Below are positions 18,646-25,944 of a DNA stretch of 64,000 bases, in pieces. The DNA comes from Flavobacterium noncentrifugens (GTDB lineage: Bacteria; Bacteroidota; Bacteroidia; Flavobacteriales; Flavobacteriaceae): contig NZ_FNEZ01000005.1 of NCBI RefSeq assembly GCF_900100375.1, forward strand, positions 62,001 to 126,000. The letters are read 5' to 3'. Numbering within the stretch: the stretch's first letter is position 1; each line of letters begins with the position of its first letter. A program made the position numbers and the translations under genes. Below the pieces are notes generated by a model, which saw only the letters and a list, made by a program, of their open reading frames with translations, ran no database searches and had not been told where the DNA came from.

Positions 18646-18946
18646 AGTAAGTTTTTATCGGCCGCAAAGGTATTGAAACATCAGGCTCGCCGGTTTTATT
18701 GCGCCGGTTTTATTTGAGTTTTAGTTTAAATTTAACAGTCAGATTTATTTACTCCCGAAGTATCGGGATTGGATGTGCCATTTACGAGTGACAATAGCAT
18801 AAATCGTACTTCTGAAAGCGTAAATTTAAAAAAGACTCATACGCTAAACGCTCAAAATTTTCTACGCCGATAAAGTCTGCGCCAGTCATTAAAATTTATA
18901 TATTTGGATTCGCAACTTTGCACCATCAGCGCCGATATTTTCAAGC
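18646..18946. other. Intergenic region between divergent transporter genes
   Basis: About 300 bases without a gene. It holds a CAAAGGTA -7-like element for the minus-strand exporter (18665-18672), a short perfect inverted repeat TCCCGA-AGTA-TCGGGA (18753-18768), and a TATATTTG -7 candidate (18899-18906) for the plus-strand antiporter. The rest is AT-rich sequence with nothing recognised. Confidence 0.5.
18899..18906 (+). promoter_or_regulatory. Candidate -7 element for the first antiporter gene
   Basis: TATATTTG matches TAnnTTTG 40 bases before the start. No TTG at the usual -33 distance. Confidence 0.35.
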
Positions 18947-21214
18947 ATGAAGAATTACAAGAATACCATCTTCTACATTACGATTACGGGCAGTTTTTCT
19001 TTACTGATTTACTGGATTTTAACGCAGGGAAAAGCGCTGGAACACGGACGGAATGTCGTAATCCCGAACGGAAAAGGGCAGTGGGAAGAATTTTTGCTGT
19101 CGATGGTACACAATTTAAGCCATCCATTGGCCATTTTATTAGCCCAGATCATTACCATTATTTTAGTCGCGCGTTTCTTTGGATGGATTTTCAGAAAGAT
19201 CGGGCAGCCGAGCGTTATTGGCGAAATGATCGCCGGAATTGTACTTGGGCCATCGTTGATGGGTTTGTATTTTCCGGAGTTTTCCACTACGCTTTTTCCT
19301 ACAGCATCTCTTGGAAATTTACAATTCTTAAGCCAGATCGGACTGATTCTTTTCATGTTCGTCATCGGTATGGAACTCGACCTGAAAGCTTTGAAAAATA
19401 AGGCAAATGACGCCGTTGTGATCAGCCACGCCAGCATCATTTTCCCGTTTACGCTCGGCATCGGGCTTGCGTATTACATCTACAACCAATTTGCGCCGCA
19501 GGGTGTCGAATTTGCTTCTTTCGCTTTGTTTCTCGGAATCGCAATGAGCATTACCGCATTTCCGGTTTTGGCCCGGATCGTCCAGGAACGTGGCATCCAT
19601 AAAACCAGATTGGGAACGATCGTGATTACCTGCGCTGCCGCAGATGATATTACGGCCTGGTGCATTTTAGCGGCCGTAATCGCGATTGTAAAAGCCGGAT
19701 CTTTTGTCAGTTCGATCTACATAATTGCAATGGCCATCGCTTATGTGTTCCTGATGCTGAAAATCGTAAGGCCATTTTTAGAAAGGGTCGGCACACTCAA
19801 AAATTCACGTTCGAGCCTGAGTAAACCTGTAGTTGCGATCTTTTTACTCACGTTGATCATTTCAGCGTATGCTACTGAAGTTATCGGAATCCACGCGCTT
19901 TTCGGGGCATTTATGGCTGGAGCGATTATGCCAGACAATGCCAAATTCAGAAGCATCATCATTGAAAAAGTTGAAGACGTTTCGGTGATCTTATTATTGC
20001 CATTATTTTTCGTTTTTACTGGTTTGCGCACCCAGATCAACGCGATCAACGATCCGTATTTGTGGAAAGTAACCGGATTAATCGTACTTGTTGCCGTAGT
20101 CGGGAAATTCGTCGGAAGCGCTGTCGCCGCAAAATTCGTCGGGCAAAGCTGGCGCGACAGTTTGACCATCGGAGCATTGATGAACACGCGCGGTTTGATG
20201 GAATTGGTCGTGTTGAACATCGGTTACGACCTTGGCGTGTTGTCGACCGAAATCTTCACGATGATGGTAATCATGGCGTTATTGACGACGTTCATGACCG
20301 GACCGGCATTGGATCTAATTAACTACATTTTTAAAACAAAAGACGCGCTGGTTCCCGAGGAAATCAAAACGGCAGCCAAATATAAAATCCTGATCTCATT
20401 CGGAAATTCAGAACGCGCCAAATCGTTGTTGCGCCTCGCGAATAGTTTTGTCCGCAAGGAAAACCGCGAATCTGTTGTGACTGCGATGCATTTGACTTTA
20501 AGTAATGAATTGCACACTTTCGATCTGGAAGAGCAGGAAAAGAAAAGCTTTGCGCCGTTGCTTTCCGAAGCTGAAGTTTTGGATCAGCAGCTTGTCACTT
20601 TATTTAAAGCGTCGAACGACATCGATTCCGATATTATAGAAATTGCAAACCACGGCGAATATGATTTGCTATTGGTTGGCTTGGGACAATCGATCTTTGA
20701 AGGCACTTTGCTCGGGAAAGTCCTGGGTTATACCACGCGAATCATCAATCCGGACCGTTTGATCGACAAATTCATCGGAAAAGAAGGCCTGTTTGAAAAT
20801 TCGCCTTTTGACGAAAGAACGCGGCAAATTGTAGCAAAATCAAAAATGCCGGTCGGGATTTTAGTAGATAAAAACCTAGAAAACCTCAATCATATTTTTG
20901 TTCCGATTTTCAACAATGACGACGCTTTTTTAGTCGATTATGCCCGAAAACTGGTTTTCAACAACGATTCACACATTACATTTGTCGACCCAAATGACGC
21001 AATCCAGGGCAATTCTGACATTAGCGAAAACATTTCTGAGATCAAAAACGACATGCCTGCCAACATCAAAATGATGGAAGAGCGTACGATGAAAAAAGAA
21101 TTCCTCGCCAAACAGGACATTATGCTGATTAGCCTCGAAAGCTGGAAAAAGCTAATCAATTCCCAAAGCATCTGGCTCAGTAACATTCCGTCAGTTTTAA
21201 TCATCAAACCTTAA
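18947..21214 (+). CDS. Cation:proton antiporter, CPA2/KefB type, copy 1
   Basis: Protein of 755 aa. An N-terminal hydrophobic segment precedes a Na+/H+-exchanger domain of about 12 membrane segments (roughly residues 60-460) with PSVIGEMIAGIVLGPSL, FVIGMELDLKALK, FPVLARIVQERG and the ion-binding aspartates in CAAADDITAWCILA. The C-terminal ~290 residues are cytoplasmic and contain a universal-stress-protein-like part (GEYDLLLVGLGQSIFEGTLLG). It should exchange K+ or Na+ for protons. It is the first gene of a same-strand run with an SMR exporter, a LytS-like kinase, a LytTR regulator and a second, very similar antiporter. Confidence 0.9.
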   Translation: MKNYKNTIFYITITGSFSLLIYWILTQGKALEHGRNVVIPNGKGQWEEFLLSMVHNLSHPLAILLAQIITIILVARFFGWIFRKIGQPSVIGEMIAGIVLGPSLMGLYFPEFSTTLFPTASLGNLQFLSQIGLILFMFVIGMELDLKALKNKANDAVVISHASIIFPFTLGIGLAYYIYNQFAPQGVEFASFALFLGIAMSITAFPVLARIVQERGIHKTRLGTIVITCAAADDITAWCILAAVIAIVKAGSFVSSIYIIAMAIAYVFLMLKIVRPFLERVGTLKNSRSSLSKPVVAIFLLTLIISAYATEVIGIHALFGAFMAGAIMPDNAKFRSIIIEKVEDVSVILLLPLFFVFTGLRTQINAINDPYLWKVTGLIVLVAVVGKFVGSAVAAKFVGQSWRDSLTIGALMNTRGLMELVVLNIGYDLGVLSTEIFTMMVIMALLTTFMTGPALDLINYIFKTKDALVPEEIKTAAKYKILISFGNSERAKSLLRLANSFVRKENRESVVTAMHLTLSNELHTFDLEEQEKKSFAPLLSEAEVLDQQLVTLFKASNDIDSDIIEIANHGEYDLLLVGLGQSIFEGTLLGKVLGYTTRIINPDRLIDKFIGKEGLFENSPFDERTRQIVAKSKMPVGILVDKNLENLNHIFVPIFNNDDAFLVDYARKLVFNNDSHITFVDPNDAIQGNSDISENISEIKNDMPANIKMMEERTMKKEFLAKQDIMLISLESWKKLINSQSIWLSNIPSVLIIKP

Positions 21215-21215
21215 T

Positions 21216-21545
21216 ATGAACTGGATTTTACTGATTATCGCAGGATTGTTCGAAGTTGGATTTGCTTCGTGTCTGGGCAAAGCCAAAGAAACTTCGGGAA
21301 GCGAATCGACGCTTTGGATGGCCGGATTTTTCGTCTGCCTTTCGATCAGCATGGGCTTGTTGTATAAAGCGACGCAGGAATTGCCAATCGGAACAGCTTA
21401 TGCAGTCTGGACCGGAATTGGCGCTGTCGGAACCGTTTTAGTCGGAATTTTAGTTTTTAAAGAACCCGCAACTTTCTGGCGGATTTTCTTCTTATCAACT
21501 TTAATTGCCTCGATCATCGGACTCAAATTTGTCTCAAGCCATTAA
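21216..21545 (+). CDS. Small multidrug resistance family exporter (SugE/Gdx-like)
   Basis: Four-helix membrane protein of 109 aa. The conserved membrane glutamate is in IIAGLFEVGFAS (Glu13), and GTAYAVWTGIGAVGTVLVGILVFKE is typical of the SugE/Gdx branch, whose members export guanidinium and related cations as antiparallel dimers with proton coupling. The first loop is a little longer than in classical Gdx proteins. It starts one base after the antiporter stop and ends two bases before the kinase gene, so it is almost certainly in one transcript with them. No guanidine riboswitch was seen upstream. Confidence 0.88.
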   Translation: MNWILLIIAGLFEVGFASCLGKAKETSGSESTLWMAGFFVCLSISMGLLYKATQELPIGTAYAVWTGIGAVGTVLVGILVFKEPATFWRIFFLSTLIASIIGLKFVSSH

Positions 21546-21547
21546 CT

Positions 21548-22306
21548 ATGAACATTTCCCCAACAGCGGTTTATACTTTTGGAAGCATCGTTATTTTGCT
21601 GCTTGTTGCTGTTGTAATTTTGATTTATAAACTGCTGCAATCGGATAAAAACAAAAAATCGGCACAGGAAAAATTCTTTCTGCTGGAGGCGAAAGTCAAC
21701 GATTTACAGCTCGAAACTTTAGAGTCGAAACTCAATCCGCATTTGTTTAAAAACATTCTGAATTCGATCCAATCACATGCTTATCAAACCTATTTTGCTT
21801 TGGACAAACTCGCCAATGTACTCGATTATATTTTGTATGAAAGCCAGAAAAAATTCGTGTCACCTAAAGAAGAAATCGAATTTGCGTTGAACCTGATCGA
21901 GATCAATAAAATCAAAGTCAGCCCGCTTTTTGAACTCAAGATAAAAACCAAAATCAACGAGTCGGAGCCGTTATTCGAGCAAAAATTAATCGCACCTTTA
22001 ATTTCTACCGATTTGATTGAAAATGCTTTTAAACATGCAGACCTGCAAAGTGCCGATGCGTTTATTTCAGTATTGTTTGAATTCCGAGACAGCACTTTTT
22101 TTCTGACGGTTTCAAACAAGATTTCCGATAAAAAAGCGCTTAAAAAAGAACGCAGCGGCATTGGTGCAGCGACTTTGGAACAACGGCTCAAAATCATTTA
22201 CAAAGAAAATTTCAAACTCGATAAATTCGTTGAAAACGACATTTACATCGCCCATTTAAAAATCGATTTGCGTGAATACAAAGCTCAGATGCTTGCTGCT
22301 GGATGA
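21548..22306 (+). CDS. LytS-type sensor histidine kinase with a single membrane segment
   Basis: Kinase of 252 aa. One membrane helix (about residues 8-29, IVILLLVAVVILIYKLL) is followed by a short coiled coil and the His_kinase domain with the phosphoacceptor in LNPHLFKNILNSIQ, an N-box-like LIENAFKHAD and a glycine box RSGIGAATLEQRL. There is no periplasmic or other sensory domain, so input must come through the membrane or a partner protein. Its 3' end overlaps the response-regulator gene by 35 bases. With the LytTR regulator it forms a two-component pair embedded between transporter genes. Confidence 0.88.
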   Translation: MNISPTAVYTFGSIVILLLVAVVILIYKLLQSDKNKKSAQEKFFLLEAKVNDLQLETLESKLNPHLFKNILNSIQSHAYQTYFALDKLANVLDYILYESQKKFVSPKEEIEFALNLIEINKIKVSPLFELKIKTKINESEPLFEQKLIAPLISTDLIENAFKHADLQSADAFISVLFEFRDSTFFLTVSNKISDKKALKKERSGIGAATLEQRLKIIYKENFKLDKFVENDIYIAHLKIDLREYKAQMLAAG

Positions 22307-22988
22307 TGAAATTCCGGGTTTAACGTACCTCAAAATGATGTGCGAACAAATTCCCGAACTCGACATTGTCAAATCATTCACCGATCCGGAAAAACTGCTG
22401 GACGAAATGCCTGCGCTCGATTTCGACTTGGTCATTTCCGATATCGAAATGCCAGGAATCGACGGACTCACATTGGCACAATCCTTCAAAAATAAACTTG
22501 TCATTTTCACGACCGCTTATAAAGAATATGCCGCCGATGCATTTGATATCGATGCCGTCGACTACATTACGAAACCTGTAAAAATGGAACGTTTGCAGAA
22601 AGCGGTTCACAAAGCGGTCGAGAAATTCAACCAGCAAACACCTGTAAAATCGATCACTTTAAACACTGATAAAGGAAAGATGATTTTATATTCAAATACG
22701 ATCGTTTTAATACGGACATCGGCAACTGAAAGCCGCGATAAAGAGGTTTTACTGAATGATGACAGTGTCCTGATTTTAAAAAATATTAAATTCGAAACGC
22801 TATTAAATGAACTTCCAACAGTGGATTTCTGCCGCATCAGCAAAAAAGAAATTATCGCGATGAAAGCCGTAAAGTTTTTTAGCCATAATGAGATCACGAT
22901 GAATTTGCAAGATAAAAACGGTAGGTTTCTGAACGTAATTTTAAGCGAAATTTACCGTCCTGATTTTCTGTCAAAAGCAAAAACCTGA
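22272..22988 (+). CDS. LytTR-family response regulator
   Basis: Regulator of 238 aa. The receiver domain (residues about 5-115) has the acidic pair in LLLDDEIPG, the phosphorylated Asp in DLVISDIEMPGIDG, and Thr and Lys sites in FTTAYKEYA and DYITKPVKM. The LytTR DNA-binding domain (about 140-235) ends ILSEIYRPDFL. The start is a GTG at 22272, inside the kinase gene, giving MNTKLRCLLLDDE; no ATG fits as well. The 35-base overlap implies translational coupling. Likely targets are the neighbouring transporters, but no operator could be recognised. Confidence 0.88.
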   Translation: MNTKLRCLLLDDEIPGLTYLKMMCEQIPELDIVKSFTDPEKLLDEMPALDFDLVISDIEMPGIDGLTLAQSFKNKLVIFTTAYKEYAADAFDIDAVDYITKPVKMERLQKAVHKAVEKFNQQTPVKSITLNTDKGKMILYSNTIVLIRTSATESRDKEVLLNDDSVLILKNIKFETLLNELPTVDFCRISKKEIIAMKAVKFFSHNEITMNLQDKNGRFLNVILSEIYRPDFLSKAKT

Positions 22989-23108
22989 CTTGTTACAAAG
23001 TTTTGCCGTCTTGTTACATAAAGCCAAAAATGGTTTACTAAAAATTATATTTCAGCATACAGACTTCCCATATTTGCAGCAAAATTTACCAGAATCAAAC
23101 TAGCAACT

Positions 23109-25379
23109 ATGAGAAATTTTAAAAATTCCTTCTTTTATATTGTCATCATCGGAGGATTTTCGGCAGTCATGTATTGGATCATTACAAAAGGGAAATCGCT
23201 CGAAACCGGAAGAAATATCGTTGCAAAAACAGTCGAAAACGGCCATTGGAAGGATTTTATAGATTCGATGGCACACAATTTACAGCATCCATTAGCTATT
23301 TTATTGGCGCAAATTGTAACCATTATTTTAGTTGCGAGGTTCTTCGGCTGGGTTTCCAGAAAAATCGGGCAGCCGTCGGTTATTGGTGAAATTATTGCCG
23401 GAATTGTGCTCGGGCCATCGCTGGTTGGCATGTACTGGCCGGAATTCTCAGGCATGCTTTTTCCAAAAGAATCACTCGGGAATTTGCAGTTCTTAAGCCA
23501 GATCGGATTGATCCTTTTCATGTTCGTCATCGGAATGGAACTCGACTTAAAAGCCTTAAAAAACAAAGCACACGACGCAGTCGTCATTAGCCACGCGAGC
23601 ATCATTATCCCGTTTTCGCTTGGCGTTGGATTGGCTTTTTTCATTTATACACAATTTGCGCCAAAAGGTGTTGAATTTGCATCATTCGGATTGTTTCTTG
23701 GAATCGCGATGAGTATAACCGCTTTCCCGGTTTTAGCGAGAATCGTTCAGGAGCGCGGACTCCAGAAAACCAAGCTCGGAACCATTGCGATTACTTGCGC
23801 TGCCGCAGATGACATCACGGCCTGGTGTATTTTGGCCGCTGTAATCGCGATTGTAAAAGCCGGATCTTTTGTGAGTTCACTTTACGTTATTGCCCTCGCA
23901 TTGATTTATGTTTTGGTGATGTTGAAAGTCGTTCGCCCGTTTCTGAAAAGGGTTGGAGACTTGAAATCGACACGCGAAAGTTTGAGCAAACCGGTCGTTG
24001 CGATTTTCTTTTTGACGTTATTATTATCTTCTTATGCCTCAGAATTGATTGGAATTCACGCATTATTCGGGGCGTTTATGGCCGGAGCAATCATGCCTGA
24101 AAACAGCCGTTTTCGCAATATTTTTATCGAAAAAGTCGAAGATGTTTCAGTTGTGATCTTGCTGCCGTTGTTCTTTGTTTTCACCGGATTGCGCACACAG
24201 ATCGGATTGTTGAATGATCCGTATTTATGGAAAATTACCGGATTGATCATTTTTGTCGGTGTGGCCGGAAAATTCTTCGGAAGCATGATCGCAGCAAAAT
24301 TCGTCGGGCAAAGCTGGAAAGACAGCTTATCGATCGGAGCCTTGATGAACACACGCGGTCTGATGGAATTGGTCGTATTAAATATCGGTTACGACCTCGG
24401 CGTTTTATCAACAGAAATTTTTACGATGATGGTCATCATGGCATTGGTTACGACTTTTATGACTGGCCCGGCATTGGATCTGATCAACTATATTTTTAAA
24501 GACAAACAAACGATCATTCCCGAAGAAATCAGCAGTAAAAGCAAGTACAAGATTTTGCTTTCTTTCGGTGCGCCGGATAAGGGAAAAATTTTGCTCAAAG
24601 TGGCAAATAGCCTTGTTAAAAAACAAAGCAGCAATACGGCAATTACGGCGATGCACTTGTCGTTGAGTTCCGAGTTGCATTCGTTTGATGTCAAAGATTA
24701 CGAACGTGATATTTTTGAGCCTGTAGTTTCAGAATCGGAACATTTAGACCAAAAAATCCATACGCTTTTTAAAGCGTCAAGCGATATCAATTCCGATATC
24801 GTCGAAACGGCAAACCAAGGCGAATATGATTTATTATTGGTTGGCTTGGGCCAATCGATTTTCGAAGGCACATTGCTTGGAAAAGTACTCGGATTAACTA
24901 CACGAATCATCAATCCGGATCGCCTGATCGATAAATTCACCGGAAAAGAAGGCTTGTTCGAAAACTCGCCATTCGACGAAAGAACACGCCAGATCGTAAC
25001 CAAAAGCAAAATGGCTGTCGGGATTTTAGTCGATAAAAACCTCGATGACATCAACAAAGTTTTCATGCCGATCTTTTCCGAAGAAGACGCCTTCCTGATT
25101 GAATATGCACAGAAATTAATCCACAACAACGGTTCCCAAATTGTCGTCTTGGATGCGGTCGGGCAAATAAAAAGCAACGCCCAGATCCGCGAAAGCATTC
25201 GGTCGATTGAGCAAACTGCGCCAAACCACATTATGGTGACGAACGAAAAAACGATTAAAAAAGAATTTCTTGACGATCAGGATTTAATGCTCATCAGCCT
25301 TGAAAGCTGGAAAAAATTAATCGATTCACACAGCATCTGGCTCAACAATACGCCATCCGTTTTAATCATTAAACCATAA
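23109..25379 (+). CDS. Cation:proton antiporter, CPA2/KefB type, copy 2
   Basis: Protein of 756 aa that aligns end to end with the antiporter at 18947 with almost no gaps. Shared blocks include LAQIVTIILVARFFGW, the CAAADDITAWCILAAVIAIV ion site, MNTRGLMELVVLNIGYDLG and the C-terminal GEYDLLLVGLGQSIFEGTLLG and SIWLNNTPSVLIIKP. Divergence is greatest in the N-terminal 50 residues and the last third of the cytoplasmic domain. It is therefore a tandem paralogue with probably the same ion-exchange reaction but different regulation. It lies 120 bases after the LytTR gene, a gap long enough for its own promoter. Confidence 0.9.
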   Translation: MRNFKNSFFYIVIIGGFSAVMYWIITKGKSLETGRNIVAKTVENGHWKDFIDSMAHNLQHPLAILLAQIVTIILVARFFGWVSRKIGQPSVIGEIIAGIVLGPSLVGMYWPEFSGMLFPKESLGNLQFLSQIGLILFMFVIGMELDLKALKNKAHDAVVISHASIIIPFSLGVGLAFFIYTQFAPKGVEFASFGLFLGIAMSITAFPVLARIVQERGLQKTKLGTIAITCAAADDITAWCILAAVIAIVKAGSFVSSLYVIALALIYVLVMLKVVRPFLKRVGDLKSTRESLSKPVVAIFFLTLLLSSYASELIGIHALFGAFMAGAIMPENSRFRNIFIEKVEDVSVVILLPLFFVFTGLRTQIGLLNDPYLWKITGLIIFVGVAGKFFGSMIAAKFVGQSWKDSLSIGALMNTRGLMELVVLNIGYDLGVLSTEIFTMMVIMALVTTFMTGPALDLINYIFKDKQTIIPEEISSKSKYKILLSFGAPDKGKILLKVANSLVKKQSSNTAITAMHLSLSSELHSFDVKDYERDIFEPVVSESEHLDQKIHTLFKASSDINSDIVETANQGEYDLLLVGLGQSIFEGTLLGKVLGLTTRIINPDRLIDKFTGKEGLFENSPFDERTRQIVTKSKMAVGILVDKNLDDINKVFMPIFSEEDAFLIEYAQKLIHNNGSQIVVLDAVGQIKSNAQIRESIRSIEQTAPNHIMVTNEKTIKKEFLDDQDLMLISLESWKKLIDSHSIWLNNTPSVLIIKP

Positions 25380-25402
25380 CCAACTAAACTTTCGCACGGT
25401 TT

Positions 25403-25454
25403 CGCGGATTTCCAGAAGCTCAGAAATCCGCGTGAATCTGCGTCAATCCGCGTT
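25403..25454. repeat. Hairpin plus three 10-bp iterons
   Basis: A perfect 10-bp inverted repeat CGCGGATTTC (25403-25412) / GAAATCCGCG (25423-25432) has a 10-base loop. Overlapping its right arm are three head-to-tail 10-bp units: AATCCGCGTG, AATCTGCGTC and AATCCGCGTT (25425-25454). The last unit ends 23 bases before the start of the next gene. Confidence 0.7.
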
Positions 25455-25477
25455 CCATCACCAATCGCATTTTCTAA

Positions 25478-25888
25478 ATGAAAACATTCAAAACTTTTTG
25501 GATCGGCATTCCAATGCTTTTTCTAAGCACATTTGCATTCGCCCAAACGCAAAATCCTACGCAGCCAGTTACACAAATTCCGGCAACTGAAACTAAAGCT
25601 GAAAAGCAAATCAATCTTACACTTGAAGGCATGATCGGTATTTCTGTCGGTGACGGAATTGTCGGAATCAATGTCGGCGGCCCAAGCCTCAAACTAAAAA
25701 TAAAAGACTTCAAAATCGGAGTCGGTGCTTTTCCATCGTTGATTATTATGGATAAAAAAGCGGTGCCAAGACTGGCCGTTTCGCCCATTGTCGAATACAA
25801 AAAATGGATGCTGATCACGCCGTATTACGGCTACGACTCGAAAGACAAGATGTTATGGACGTTTGGAATTGGATATAAATTCAGGTAA
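25478..25888 (+). CDS. Small exported hypothetical protein, probably outer-membrane
   Basis: Protein of 136 aa with a signal peptide (MKTFKTFWIGIPMLFLSTFA, cut after FAFAQ), a Thr/Gln/Pro-rich linker, and a strand-rich domain with a Gly-rich stretch (GMIGISVGDGIVGINVGG) ending WTFGIGYKFR, a typical aromatic barrel terminus. It looks like a very small outer-membrane beta-barrel or surface protein. Family not recognised. It follows antiporter copy 2 in the same direction, separated by a 98-base gap containing a hairpin and 10-bp iterons. Confidence 0.7.
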   Translation: MKTFKTFWIGIPMLFLSTFAFAQTQNPTQPVTQIPATETKAEKQINLTLEGMIGISVGDGIVGINVGGPSLKLKIKDFKIGVGAFPSLIIMDKKAVPRLAVSPIVEYKKWMLITPYYGYDSKDKMLWTFGIGYKFR

Positions 25889-25944
25889 ACTGATTTACGA
25901 TTTCAGATGTACGATTTACATGATCGGCGTTCAAAAATCGTACA

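Noticed and set aside
18904..19401. 165-residue plus-strand frame overlapping the antiporter start
   Set aside because: It is an out-of-frame shadow of the antiporter gene with no recognisable domain.
21160..21240. Guanidine riboswitch before the SMR gene
   Set aside because: There is only one base between the antiporter stop and the SMR start; no room for an aptamer and no match to conserved loops.
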